The notes under the pieces are model-generated. The model did not search any database. It had not been told where the DNA came from and saw only the letters and a program-made list of their open reading frames with translations. A stretch of 64,000 bases of DNA from positions 13,530,290-13,594,289 of the forward strand of contig OY986965.1 of assembly GCA_963920575.1 (NCBI GenBank). The letters run 5' to 3'. Positions 1 through 10,610 of this stretch are shown in pieces. The DNA is from Narthecium ossifragum (taxonomy: Eukaryota > Streptophyta > Magnoliopsida > Dioscoreales > Nartheciaceae). Position numbers and translations under genes: made by a program. Each line of letters opens with the position of its first letter. The first letter of the stretch is position 1.

Positions 1-1867
1 GTGGCATCTCATTCCTTTGGGATATATTACCTGTCTTTTGACAATTCTCGCATGACTTACAAAGAGAGTATGAATCTCGAAATAAAGAAGGCCAATAGAA
101 ACCACATTCTAACACTTTTCTGGCCGTTCTCTTAACTCCAAAGTGACCTCCACAAGCATAAGAATGACAAAAAGTGAGTATAGAAATAATTTCACTTTCA
201 GGAACGCACCTTCTTATTACTTGATCTGCACAATGCTTCCATAAATATGGGTCATCCCACACATAATATTTAGCATCACTTTTAATCTTATCTCTTTGAG
301 CCTTAGACAAATCAGAAGGTAACATATTAGTAACCAAATAATTCACAATATTTGCATACCAAGGTAATGTCACAGTTGCAGAAAACAATTGTTCATCAGG
401 GAATGTTTCCTGTAGACGAAGTTTATCCTCCACATGAACTAACCGACTCAGATGATCTGCAACTCGATTTTCTGTTCCTCTTTTGTCTTTTATCTCCAAA
501 TCAAATTCACTCAAGAGAAGTATCCATCGGATTAATCTCAGCTTTGCCTCCTTCTTCGTCATTAAATAACGAAGGGCTGCATGATCAGAATAAACAATGA
601 CTTTAGTACCAAGTAAATAAGAACGAAATTTTTCTAAAGCAAACACAACGGCTAAAAGTTCTTTTTCAGTTGTGGAATAATTTCTCTGGGCATCATCCAA
701 AGTCTTGGAAGCATAGTAAATTGCATGAGAAGCTCTTCCAATCTTTTGACCCAAAACTGCGCCCACTGCATAATCACTTGCATCACACATTATCTTGAAA
801 GGAACGCTCCAGTTTGGGGGTTGAATAATTGGAGTAGAAGTCAACAATTCTTTCAGCTTATCAAATGCCTTTTTGCATGCTTCATCGAACTCAAAAGCCT
901 TGTCCTTTTGTAACAACGTGCACAACGGTAATGCTATTTTGGAGAAGTCCTTGATGAATCTTCGGTAAAAACCTGCATGTCCAAGAAAAGAACGAACTTC
1001 CCGCACACTAGTGGGATAAGGTAAAGATTGAATGACATCAACTTTAGCTTTATCAACCTCAATTCCTTTAGATGAAACAACATGACCCAAAACTATACCT
1101 TGTTCAACCATGAAATGACATTTCTCAGAATTTAACACAAGGCTAGTTTCTATGCATCTTTGAAGAACAAGTGTAAGGTTATGTAAACAATTATCAAAAG
1201 AGTTTCCATAAACTGTGAAATCATCCATAAAAACATCTATGATCTGTTCAATATAATCTGGGAATATACTAACCATACACCTTTGGAAAGTAGCTGGGGC
1301 GTTGCAAAGACCAAAAGGCATACGACGATATGCAAAAGTTCGAAATGGGCATGTGAACGTCGTCTTTTCCTGATCTTCAGGGGCAATTGCAATCTGAAAG
1401 TAACCTGAATAACCATCAAGAAAACAATAATAAGAATGACCAGCTAATCTTTCAAGCATCTAATCAATAAAAGGTAAAGGGAAGTGGTCCTTGCGGGTTA
1501 TAGCATTTAATTTTCTATAATCAATACAAACCCTCCACCCCTTTTGCACACGGGTGGGAACTAACTCATCTTTGTGATTTCTCACCACGGTTATTCCTGT
1601 CTTTTTAGGAACAACTTGAACTGGACTAACCCAAGTGCTATCCGAAATAGGATAGATCACTCCAACTTCAAGCAGTTTGAGGATCTCCTTCTTTACAACA
1701 TCCATCATGGACGGATTTAACCTTCTTTGTGGTTGGCGGGAAGGTTTCGCTCCCTCTTCAAGCAAGATACGATGCATACATGTACTTGGACTGATTCCCT
1801 TGATGTCTGCAATTGTCCAACCAATAGCTGTCTTATGCTCCTTAAGAACCTGCACAAGTTTTTCTTC
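1..1867 (-). pseudogene. pol: reverse transcriptase, RNase H and integrase N-terminus
   Basis: From right to left the minus strand encodes the RT N-terminal region (1855-1463), the RT palm with the catalytic FMDD motif near 1235-1210, an RNase H domain (about 760-400, with TEKELLAVV and a conserved SDHAALRYL block), and the HHCC zinc-binding start of integrase (about 180-1; [10 protein letters not shown] then C-x2-C). The frame is broken by a TAG at 1460-1462, where relatives have Gln in FIDQMLERL. Gag-protease upstream ends in TAG at 1868-1870. Both look like CAG to TAG changes. RT/RH would copy the element RNA and integrase would insert it. The homology is unmistakable; the copy is probably inactive as it stands. 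Confidence 0.93.
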
Positions 1868-4504
1868 CTATGGTGCACTAAGGTTATTGGAGATAATCAC
1901 TGGTAATACTCCTTCATCTCCAAGAAAAGCATATTTAAGATGACTAGGAAGAGGTTTCAGATCTGGACTAGGTGCTTGCAATTCAGAAGGTAATGATTTC
2001 TCATTAGATACAAGTAAAGAACTAGAAGAATCGTTACCTGATTGCTGAATTATCGAAAAATCATTCAGTGTTGCAACAATTTCCTGCAAATTAGTACTCA
2101 AAGATAGCTTCTCATTTTCTTCCTCAAGAGATTTGCTAATAGCCACTTCCAATTCATCTTTATCACTAAGTTCAAAAACTTCCTGTGATAAATAATCAAT
2201 CACATCAATTGAATACACTGAACAATCATCAGCAGGATATTTCATGGCATCATAAATATTAAACTTAACAGTTTCACCATCAAATTCCATGGTAAGTGTG
2301 CCACTATGGACATCTATCTTAGTCTTGGATGTCTTCAAGAAAGGTCTTCCCAACAAAATAGGAGTACTATGATCACCATTCTCCATATCAAGCACATAAA
2401 AATCAGCAGGGAAAAGTAAATCATTGACCTGCACAAGAATATCTTCAACTACACCTTTAGGATATGCGTTAGATCTGTCAGTCAATTGAATCACAACACC
2501 AGTTTCATTCAAAGGCCCAAGTTTTAAAGAAGAATATATAGAATATGGTATGACATTGATAGAAGCTCCCAAATCTAACATAGCTTTCTCAAATTTGGTG
2601 TTACCAATTGTACATGGGATAGTAAACATACATGGATCCCTACACTTTGTAGGAATTTTTCTTTGCAGAATTGCAGAAACATTTTCCCCTACTTTCACCT
2701 TCTCACATCCTTTAAGTTTCTGCTTTCTCTTAATTGTGCACAATTCTTTCAAGAATTTAGCATAATGAGGTACTTGTTTAAGAGCATCTAAGAGTGGAAT
2801 ATTTACCTCGCATCGGCGAAAAGTCTCATATAGATCTGAATTCTTCTCATATTTTCTTGATTCTGTCAAAGCCTGAGGAAAAGGAGGTACGGGTTTATAA
2901 TCAGAAAGAGGTGGAAACTTACGTTTAGGTACGTCGTCGTCATCGGGAAAGATTTTGCCCGCGACGATGTCTTGCTCGTTTCCTTGCAGAGACGATGCAG
3001 GAATTTCCTTGATTGGAGTCTCAATTTCTTTACCACTTCTCAAAATAATTGCACTTGCATTCTCTCTTGGATTTATTACCGTTTGAGAGGGTAATTTTCC
3101 CGAATTTTGCGCCTCTAGCTTGCTAATTGCTGACGCCATCTGGCCCATTTGATGTTCCAAACCTTGGATACTGGCCTTTGCGTCTTGTTGAAATTGTTTT
3201 GTATCTTGTTGAAATTGTTTTGTATCCTGTTGAAGTTGCATAGCACTAGTAGCAAGGGAATTAACAATATCTTCGAAAGACATACCAGAATTCGGAGTTG
3301 GATTTTGTTGTGGTCTCGGGGGGTATGGCGGTCTATATTTTTGATATTGCTGTCCAGTTGGGCGAAATTGAGTTGTAGGCTGATTCACTTGTGGATTCCC
3401 ATAGTTGAGATTGGGGTGATCCCTCCATCCCGGATTATACGTGTTTGAATAGGGATCATACTTCCTCTGCGGTGGTCCTGGGAAACTCCCAGCTGCATTT
3501 ACTTGTTCAATGGGCTCCTCTTGAAGAGTTGGGCACATATCGGTTGGATGTTCCGCCACCGAGCAAATTCCACAAACCTTCGCTGTTTGCATGTTACCTA
3601 CAGCCATTTGACGAACAAGAGAAGTTAGACTCGCAATCTGTTGTTCAAGAGATGAAACATTTACCTCATTAACATTTTTTGAATAAGAATCAAGTCTAGT
3701 ATTAAATTGTTGAGAATTAGCTGCCATATTTGCAATCAAGTTCCTCGCGGCTTCAGGAGTTTTATCCACCAAAGCTCCTCCACTAGCTGCATCAATCATA
3801 CTCCTGTCATTGGTTAGTAAGCCCTCATAAAAATATTGAATAAGTAATTGCTCACTAATTTGATGATGGGGACAGCTTGCACATAATTTCTTAAAACGTT
3901 CCCAATATTCATGTAGAGATTCTCCACTATGTTGTCTTACACCACAGATCTCTTTCCTAATGTTGGCCGCTCTTGAGGCTGGAAAATACTTCTCTAAAAA
4001 CAACCTCTTCATCTCATTCCATGTAGTAATACTCCCAGATGGTAAATAATAAAGCCAATCCTTAGCCGAATCCTTCAAAGAAAACGGGAAGGCTCTCAAT
4101 TTGATTTGATCTTCAGTCACCCCCATGGGTTTCATACTTGTGCACACAACATGAAGCTCCTTTAAATGCTTGTGAGGATCCTCACCTGAAAGTCCATGAA
4201 AAGTGGGTAAGAGGTGTATTAGTCCAGATTTTAATTCAAAAGTAGTAGCAACATCCAAAGTAGGAAATGTAATGCATAAGGGTTGTTGATTCAAATCTGG
4301 GGCTGCAAGCTCTTTCAAAGTCCGATTTCCGGCCATGACTTCCTCCTCTAATTCAGAATCACTGATAAATACGTGGTCAAGAGCCAAATCGTCCTCCTCA
4401 GGATTTATCCGAACTTCTCTCCTTAACCTGCGCAGAGTTCTTTCTATCTCTGGGTCGTACTGTAAATCACCTTGATTAAAAGATCGAGCTATACTCATAA
4501 ACAA
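1868..4504 (-). CDS. gag-pro: gag-protease polyprotein of the Athila/Tat-like element
   Basis: This 878-residue open frame starts about 115 nt inside the primer binding site, as expected for gag. The N-terminal part is a plant retrotransposon gag domain. A CX2CX4HX4C zinc knuckle (CGICSVAEHPTDMC) sits near residues 306-320. A glutamine-rich stretch with a tandem QQDTKQF repeat and a coiled segment follows. The aspartic protease has its active site as LDLGAS near residue 642 and the ILLGRPF flap-side motif near 715; plant elements of this branch often carry DLGA where retroviruses have DTGA. Gag would form the particle and the protease would mature it. The terminal TAG may be a mutated Gln codon that originally joined gag-pro to pol. 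Confidence 0.93.
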   Translation of the reverse strand: MFMSIARSFNQGDLQYDPEIERTLRRLRREVRINPEEDDLALDHVFISDSELEEEVMAGNRTLKELAAPDLNQQPLCITFPTLDVATTFELKSGLIHLLPTFHGLSGEDPHKHLKELHVVCTSMKPMGVTEDQIKLRAFPFSLKDSAKDWLYYLPSGSITTWNEMKRLFLEKYFPASRAANIRKEICGVRQHSGESLHEYWERFKKLCASCPHHQISEQLLIQYFYEGLLTNDRSMIDAASGGALVDKTPEAARNLIANMAANSQQFNTRLDSYSKNVNEVNVSSLEQQIASLTSLVRQMAVGNMQTAKVCGICSVAEHPTDMCPTLQEEPIEQVNAAGSFPGPPQRKYDPYSNTYNPGWRDHPNLNYGNPQVNQPTTQFRPTGQQYQKYRPPYPPRPQQNPTPNSGMSFEDIVNSLATSAMQLQQDTKQFQQDTKQFQQDAKASIQGLEHQMGQMASAISKLEAQNSGKLPSQTVINPRENASAIILRSGKEIETPIKEIPASSLQGNEQDIVAGKIFPDDDDVPKRKFPPLSDYKPVPPFPQALTESRKYEKNSDLYETFRRCEVNIPLLDALKQVPHYAKFLKELCTIKRKQKLKGCEKVKVGENVSAILQRKIPTKCRDPCMFTIPCTIGNTKFEKAMLDLGASINVIPYSIYSSLKLGPLNETGVVIQLTDRSNAYPKGVVEDILVQVNDLLFPADFYVLDMENGDHSTPILLGRPFLKTSKTKIDVHSGTLTMEFDGETVKFNIYDAMKYPADDCSVYSIDVIDYLSQEVFELSDKDELEVAISKSLEEENEKLSLSTNLQEIVATLNDFSIIQQSGNDSSSSLLVSNEKSLPSELQAPSPDLKPLPSHLKYAFLGDEGVLPVIISNNLSAP

Positions 4505-4616
4505 TCAAGAGGATTCCGGCAAAACGAGAAAAAGAAATCAAGAAAATTCGAATAACTCTTCTTTCTTTTTTTATGAAAATAAAGATCACAATAAACACAA
4601 AAATCAACTAAAATCT

Positions 4617-4634
4617 TCCCCGGCAACGGCGCCA
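4617..4634 (-). other. Primer binding site, tRNA-Asp
   Basis: On the plus strand the 18 bases TCCCCGGCAACGGCGCCA equal the 3' end of plant tRNA-Asp (GUC) including CCA. On the element's own strand this is the primer binding site, five bases inside the LTR end. Confidence 0.95.
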
Positions 4635-5530
4635 AAATTTGATGTGCTGTCGCAGGCACTCAAAAATAAAACCAATACCCGTTAAAATGAATGTAGTAGT
4701 GCGAGTATGAGTCGATCCCACGAAGAGTGTTTAGCCTAGTTTTGTGCTCAGTGAATAAAGATGGAGGGTTTTAAACGTGAGGAAAACAGTAAAGAAATAA
4801 TCTAAAGCGAAGAGACAAGTTGAATCAAGAGAACAAACCTTGGTCTGAGTCAACATCCACCATCGGAATCCAATAACTAATCATAGATGCAAGTATCAAT
4901 CAATTTATACCATGAATATTCACCGTCCGAATTCAATTCGAAGCTCTCCTCGATCATAGTTAATTAGAAACAAGCGATCTAATCAACCCTAACTACTAGA
5001 CAACCTAAGACAAGCGCTGTAGATTTAATCTAGTAGCAGCGTTAAGAATAGGGAGATCGATGAAGTTAAACAACACAAGCACAAGCGGTTGCATTTAATC
5101 TAGTTGAATATTCTTTCTAAGATCTAACAAGATCTGATCAGCAGTAAATTATTAGATCCTAGTTGCTTCGCAGATTAGAGGGATCAAACAATTCCGGATT
5201 TGATATCAAACCTAGCGGTAGATCACTATGAATAATAAACTAGTAGGCCTCCTAGCAATTAGACAAGGTAATCATGAAGATTTAATCTCAGAAGAACATC
5301 CAATACTCATGTATAAACTGAACAATAAAAATAAGTTAGATCTCACAGTTTCATTGATTCCGAGGTTTCAGTCTCCTCGACCAAGGATCAAGATTTAGCC
5401 ACGCAGGGCCATCAAGAACAATCCTTCAAAAGATTTCATAAAGCAAAAGAAAACCTAGAAAAAATATAAAAGAGGAGAAAGAGTAGCCAAAAGTGTCCAA
5501 GAATCCCCCCTCAAACCCTAGAAAGAGTCC

Positions 5531-5538
5531 TATTTATA
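5531..5538 (-). promoter_or_regulatory. LTR TATA box
   Basis: TATAAATA on the minus strand inside the LTR, followed by the leader toward the PBS. It is the likely core promoter of the element. The nearest GATCGATC palindrome starts 64 bp upstream. Confidence 0.7.
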
Positions 5539-5600
5539 GCCTCAATTGTATCCACCCTCGGATTAGATCACAATCGTTGATTTTTGTTACTGGGAAAGTC

Positions 5601-5845
5601 CGATCGATCGGACCTTGGATGCTGGATCGATCGGTCTCATTAAAATCTTCAACTTCTATTCACGCCCAAGCCCGATCGATCGGTTGAGTAAAAATCTGCT
5701 GTTTTTGACTTTTTCCGAGTCCGATCGATCGGACCATTGGTGTCGGATCGATCGGACCCCATAGAAGCGATGGAGGGATCGATCGGATGCATTGTGGCTG
5801 AAAAACACATGTTCTGTCACGTTTTTGCGTGGTCCGATCGATCGG
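5601..5845 (-). promoter_or_regulatory. U3 array of seven GATCGATC palindromes
   Basis: GATCGATC occurs at 5602, 5625, 5674, 5723, 5746, 5777 and 5836, nearly always inside CGATCGATCGG. Successive start distances are 23, 49, 49, 23, 31 and 59 bp, so two dyads with 23-bp spacing are visible. The array sits directly upstream of the LTR TATA box on the transcribed strand. A role as enhancer or protein-binding array is inference from position only. Confidence 0.75.
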
Positions 5846-6197
5846 ACCTTCGCTCGGACTTCCAGCTTATTTTCCTTTCTGCCATTCAGACTGCGCATCG
5901 GTACTGAAATTGCCGTAACTTCCTCTAGGAAACTCGGAATCACGAACCGTAAAATTCTCCAGAATCTAGACTTCAAGAGCTTTCCAACCATGTATGGCAC
6001 ATTCTCTGGTTCTTCATGAACAGGTACAGATAAATCTTTAAAGTTGATCCATGCACTCTTTTCAGCTTCTTTTCGACTTAAGGACTTCAATTGCATCCTA
6101 AATCAAAATATAAGAATAATGAGTGTATTTAGGAACTAAATAAGCACAGGAGACTAAGTATTAAGGGATAAAAACATAACATTATGCATTCTCATCA

Positions 6198-7172
6198 GAC
6201 CTCGTCCATGCCGCCTAGTAAAAGATCGATCTTTTGGTGGACATGACGCCCCAAGAATGATCGATCCTTCCTAAAAAAAGAATCGATCCCTTTGGGTTCT
6301 CCGGTGACCGGCCAGCGAGAAATACCGTCCCAAAACTCTACCAAACCCCACAAAACCTTGGGATCTGGTAGTACGAAGGACCACGAGTCCAAAACTGGTA
6401 CTTATACTAAAAACCAACGAGCATTTAAAGAGATCTACTCAAATCAAACACAAACAAGCTCAAACCTCACAATACCAGAAAAGCAAGTAGGTAAGATCTT
6501 TACCTAGACAAAAGCAACTTCAATCCCAGCTGCCAAGCCAAAGATTACCCTCAACCTCTTCCAAATCCAGCCGGATATGAGCTCAGGAACGACGGATTTC
6601 AAAAGAGATTAAAGAAGAGGGTTGCGTCCATTTTATAGACGGACAAACCAACTTATGAATGATCGATCCGTCATGACGATTCTCAAACTTTCTGGCACAA
6701 AATGATCGATCATCTTAGCAAGAGAAGATCGATCATTTTATGCAGAAAGCTAGAATTTGGCTAAAACACAAGCCCAAGCCCGGATCTTTCGATCTCGGGT
6801 TCACCTAACCGTTCTAAACAAACATTATCATAAACACGGTCAGTGTGTGCACACGCGAGTGTGAAACAAACCGACAAGGGACAATTTACCAAATTGCCCT
6901 TGTGGCCCAAGAAACAATGCGATCTACCGGATTGCGCGCTCGACGCGAAACAAGCCCGACCCAGGAGTAGAGAGACAGGTCCTCACATGATCAATTGTAT
7001 ATAAAGGCCTTTCCTAACTTTATACATGCATTTACTAATATAAATACATGTTGTTCTATAAAGGAAATACAAAACCTAAATTTCATACCATCAGTCAAGG
7101 ACTGATTCATAATTATCCAATCATGCAGAGGCAAAACGCAAGAAAAACAGCATGCTATATGAATTTGCAGAA
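6198..7172. other. Unclassified TE-like noncoding DNA with GATCGATC motifs
   Basis: No gene is visible. The segment carries further GATCGATC copies around 6226-6262 and 6660-6735, a minus-strand TATAAAA near 6640, and a plus-strand TATATAAAG near 7003. The first of these arrangements resembles an LTR promoter region (palindrome cluster beside a TATA box). I cannot find both ends, so it may be an LTR fragment of an unidentified element. The short ORFs here have no recognisable similarity. Confidence 0.4.
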
Positions 7173-7349
7173 TTTATTCTTGGGATAATTACCGATTAGT
7201 TTCATTGGGAGACTTTTCTTTCTCTGTAGTCCAGATAGAAGTTCTTAACCCATTTAGTCCCCTAACCACTAATATTATGATGAAATACCCTTCCCACTTC
7301 AAAATAAAAAAAAACAAAAAAAGAAAAGAAAAGAAGGTGGCGACAGGGG

Positions 7350-8060
7350 GAAGGAGATGGCGACAACCTCGATATGACTGGATCGGTGAGGACCCGGTAA
7401 AGAAGGTAGCGGTGGGTATGGCGTCGGGGAAGAAGGTGATGACGGGATCCTACGGAATGGTCGAATCCGACGGGATCGGATGGGATCTGACTGGATCGGC
7501 GATGGGGACCCGAGGAAGGAGGTGGCGGCGACCTCGATCCGACGGGATCCGACTGGATCGGCGACAGGGAGCCGGTGAAGAAGGTGGCGGCTACGGAATC
7601 CTACGGGATGGTCGGATCCGACGGGTTCCCACTGGATCGACGACATGGATTTGGGGAAGGAGGAGGCAGCGACCTTGATCCGACGGGATCCGACTGGATC
7701 GGCGACAGGGAGCCGGTGAAGAAGGTGGGACCGGGGATGGCGCCAGGGAAGAAGGTGGCGACGGGCGACGGGATCCTAAGCGATGGTCGGATCCGACGGG
7801 ATCGGAAGGGATCCGAATGGATCGGCGACGGGGACCCGAGGAAGGACATGGCACCGGGGATCGATGACGGACGGCGCGGCGACCTCGATCCGACGGGAAC
7901 CGATTGGATCAGCGACGGGGAGCTGGAGCAGGAGGTCGCGGCGGGGAAGGAGGTGGAGACGGGGGCGCCGGGGATCGACGATGGAAGGCGATGGCGAGGT
8001 CGGGATTGGCGACGGACGGAATCGACGACGGGGAGCTCGGGATCGACGGTTTGGTTTAGG
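7350..8060. repeat. GC-rich degenerate tandem repeats in the MULE
   Basis: Units built from GATCCGACGGGATCC, GACTGGATCGGCGAC and GGTGAAGAAGGTGGCG recur with period about 60-130 bp. Long ORFs on both strands arise from base composition and repeat periodicity and are not credible genes. Confidence 0.85.
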
Positions 8061-8229
8061 AGTCTTAGTGGTAGTTGGGGTCGTGGTGATGGAGAGAAAG
8101 ATAGAAAAATATGGTGAGAAAAATTAGGGGAAAGTAGGGAAAAGCTAGAAAAATTAGGGAGGAATGATAGAAAACGAGAAAAAATATTGGAAAATAGGAA
8201 AATATGGTGAGAAAATTGGTGGAAAATAC

Positions 8230-9170
8230 CAAAATTATGGAAAGTAATCATAAAAATGGTGAAGGAAAGTAACTACTGATATTTTGAAAAGTATCTATCA
8301 AAACCAGAACCGTGGAAAATAATTATTAGAATTGCGGAAAATAATTACCATAAAAAATATGAAATGTAACCATCAGAATTCTGAAAAGTAACATCGACAA
8401 AAAAATGTGGAAAGTAACTACTAAAATTGTGGAAAAGTAACTATTTTTTATATATTTTTTGTGAAAAGTAACTGCCACAAAAAATGTGAAAAGTAACTAC
8501 CATAATTGTAGAAAGTAACTACTAGAGTTTTGGAAAGTAACAACCACAAAAAAATCTGGAAAGTAACTACTAGAGTTGTGTAAAAGTAACTATTTTTTAG
8601 ATATTTTTTTGGTGAAAAGTAACTGCCACAAAAAATGTGAAAAGTAACTACCACAAAATATATTGGAAAGTAACTACCACAAAAAATTGTGGAAAGTAAC
8701 TACCACAAAAAATTGTTGAAGTAACTATTAAAATTGTTGAAAAGTCACTATTTTTGACATATTTTTTTTGAAAAGTAACTGCCACAAAAAATTTGAAAAA
8801 TAATTACCAGAATTGTGGAAAGTAACTACCAGAAAAAATTGTGGAAAGTAACTACCACAATTGTGGAAAGTAACTACCATAATTGTGGAAAGTAATTACC
8901 ACAAAAAATTGTAGAAAATAACTACTTGAATTGTTGAAAAGTAACTATTTTTGACATATTTGTTTTGAAAAGTAACTATTTTTGACATATTTTTTTAAAA
9001 AGTAATTACCATAATGCGGAAAGTAACGACAACAATTGTGAAAAGTAACTACCGCTATTTTTTCCACACATTATTTGCAAAAAGTAACAATAGTGGAAAG
9101 TAACTACCGCGGAAAGTAACTTCCATGTTTCATAAAAAGTAACTACCATATTGTATGAAAAGTAGGTTCC
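8230..9170. repeat. AT-rich AAAGTAACTACC minisatellite
   Basis: Several dozen degenerate copies of a 20-30 bp unit with core GAAAAGTAACTACCA and an AAAAATTGTGG linker. A higher-order unit of about 150 bp is visible: the block containing GTAACTATTTTT and GTAACTGCCAC recurs near 8408, 8566, 8715 and 8935. No coding capacity. Confidence 0.9.
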
Positions 9171-9349
9171 ATATTTTTCACAATATTTTCAATTATTTTC
9201 GCTATTTTCTAACATTTTCCTATTTTTGAAAATGCTTTTTCTCTTTCTTATTTTTCTACCATTTTCCTCCATCACCACCTCGCGATCCTCCTTCCCCGGC
9301 GCCACTCCATCGCCCCCGCCGCGTTCCTTTCCACCGTCGCCGGATTTTC

Positions 9350-9870
9350 TCGATTGGCGATGGTGACGGGATCTGGATTAGTGACGGTGACGGGATCTGG
9401 ATCGCCGACGGCGACGGATCGGTGAGGAGGTCGCATGAGGAAGCGTGTGAGGAGGCCAGGATCGGGATCCGGATCGGTGACGGGGAGCCGGGGAAGGAGG
9501 TAGCGGCGACCTCGATTCGATGGGATCTGGATCCGGATCGGTGAGGGGGAGCCGGAGAAGTAGGTGGCGGCGGGGATGGCGACGGGATCACAGAGGAGGA
9601 GATCGGCGACGGGATCGCGACGGAGGAGGATATCATTGACGGGCAGTGAGATCGTGATCGGCGTCGGATGGTGACCACGATCCATCGGGATCTGACTGGA
9701 TCGGCGAGGGGGAGTCGGAAAAGCCTATGGCGGTTGGGATGGCACCAGGGAAGGAGGTCACAACGGGGGCGCCGAGGATCGACAATGGGGGCGTCGGGGA
9801 TCGATGACGGGGCTCCGGGGATCAGCGACGGCGAGCTCGGGATCAGCGACGGACGGGGGGATAGGGGGTT
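9350..9870. repeat. Second GC-rich repeat block of the MULE
   Basis: GACGGGATCTGGAT and GATCGGCGA-type units in the same orientation as the 7350-8060 block. The two GC-rich blocks are therefore direct copies flanking the AT-rich array rather than extended inverted repeats. Confidence 0.8.
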
Positions 9871-10099
9871 GGGGGGGATAGGGGGTATGGGTAAATATAG
9901 ATACATAATAGGGGCATTTTAGTCCAATATGAGTTTGGAGACCTAATGATAAATTAGCATTTTTTAGAAGGCTAATCGGCAATTTTCCCTTTATTCTATG
10001 CAGGAAGATATGATTTCTGAAAAAAAAAACGCAAAAAACAGGGTGCAAAATGCAAAAATCGCATATGAAGATGAGTTGATGGCAAACTTGTAAATATAA

Positions 10100-10610
10100 G
10101 TAACTTTTAAAAGCAAATAGTGGGTAGTTCGGATCCTAGTTGGACACCAACCAGAGACCCACATATTCTTCTTCCTCCATCGTATTCAAATCCTCGCCCC
10201 CGATCTTTGCTTCCCACCGCCGATGAAGACTCGCCCGCCACCAGTCGACAACCCTTTCTCTATCCCTTCTTCTCGACAATCCTACCCGAAGCAAACCCAC
10301 CATCGTTGGCGACTCCTCCTCGGTTCCGCACGATTGAGGTAGGATTTCTAATCGGCATTCCCTTATTTCAAGAGTTCTATGTGTTTTTGGGCGGAAAGCC
10401 ATTTGATATAGGGTTCGATTTTGGTGCATGTTACGTATGCTCTTATACTAATCGTTGAATCCATGCGGCAGGGTAGTAGCGTTCTTGAGTATTTGGCGGC
10501 TTCAAAGGTCGAAGAATGCTTCAGATCTCCCGCGGCGTCCCATCTCGGTGACCTCTTGTCGGAGAGTCGAATTTGTCCTTAGTTGCATGTGAGTTCTTGT
10601 TAAACCATTT
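10100..10610 (+). other. Exon-like GC-rich leader of the zinc-finger pseudogene
   Basis: A C/T-rich segment, about 10130-10340, ends at a donor-like GAG/GTAGGA. A second exon-like block follows an acceptor-like GCGGCAG/G near 10472. These look like 5' untranslated exons of the gene whose first ATG is at 13120. No start codon with a sustained frame is seen. Assignment to that gene is inference from position and strand. Confidence 0.4.

Larger units (their letters stand above)
1..6197 (-). mobile_element. Ty3/Gypsy Athila/Tat-like retrotransposon, 5' half
   Basis: Read on the minus strand, the order is LTR (6197-4640), primer binding site, gag, protease, reverse transcriptase, RNase H, and the zinc-finger start of integrase at the window edge. 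Gag-protease-RT-RH-INT order is that of Ty3/Gypsy elements. The RT segment has the linker typical of the Athila/Tat branch (ADIKGISPS, QPQRRLNP, WVSPVQVVPKK). The rest of integrase and the 3' LTR lie left of the window. Only two in-frame stops interrupt about 4.4 kb of coding sequence, so the copy is fairly young. The 5-bp target duplication would begin GACCT at 6198 but cannot be verified without the other end. Confidence 0.95.
4640..6197 (-). repeat. 5' LTR of the Athila/Tat-like element
   Basis: The segment begins TGATG next to the primer binding site and ends CATCA at 6197, giving the short inverted ends of an LTR; length 1558 bp. A minus-strand TATAAATA is at 5538-5531 and U3 lies at higher coordinates. 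The U3 holds seven GATCGATC palindromes (separate entry). The outer 5900-6020 part is recognisably similar to 63880-64000 at the right edge of the window, so the two LTRs belong to related families. Only one LTR is in view, so the boundaries rest on the terminal motifs and the PBS. Confidence 0.88.
7182..9989. mobile_element. Non-autonomous Mutator-like element (MULE)
   Basis: The left end reads GGGATAATTACCGATTAG and the reverse complement of the right end reads GGGAAAATTGCCGATTAG: an inverted repeat with 16 of 18 matches. It is flanked by TTTATTCTT (7173-7181) and TTTATTCTA (9990-9998), an 8/9 match; nine bases is the usual Mutator duplication. The 2808-bp interior has no transposase. It is a sandwich of two GC-rich direct-repeat blocks around an AT-rich minisatellite. 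Movement would need transposase supplied elsewhere. The class call rests on TIR and TSD structure, not on protein homology. Confidence 0.8.

Noticed and set aside
4617..4634. Partial tRNA-Asp gene
   Set aside because: Only the 18-nt 3' end including CCA is present, five bases from an LTR end, so it is a primer binding site.
7205..8251. Several overlapping ORFs of 82-216 codons on both strands
   Set aside because: They follow the GC-rich tandem repeats of the Mutator-like element and appear in every frame. No domain is present and the residues are low-complexity Arg/Gly/Asp or Pro/Ser.
8230..9170. CRISPR-like regular repeats
   Set aside because: Repeat and spacer are not distinct, units are degenerate and of variable length, and the DNA is plant nuclear. 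It is a minisatellite.
9256..9922. Pro/Ser/Arg-rich 216-codon ORF (minus) and partners
   Set aside because: Same cause: second GC-rich repeat block of the element.
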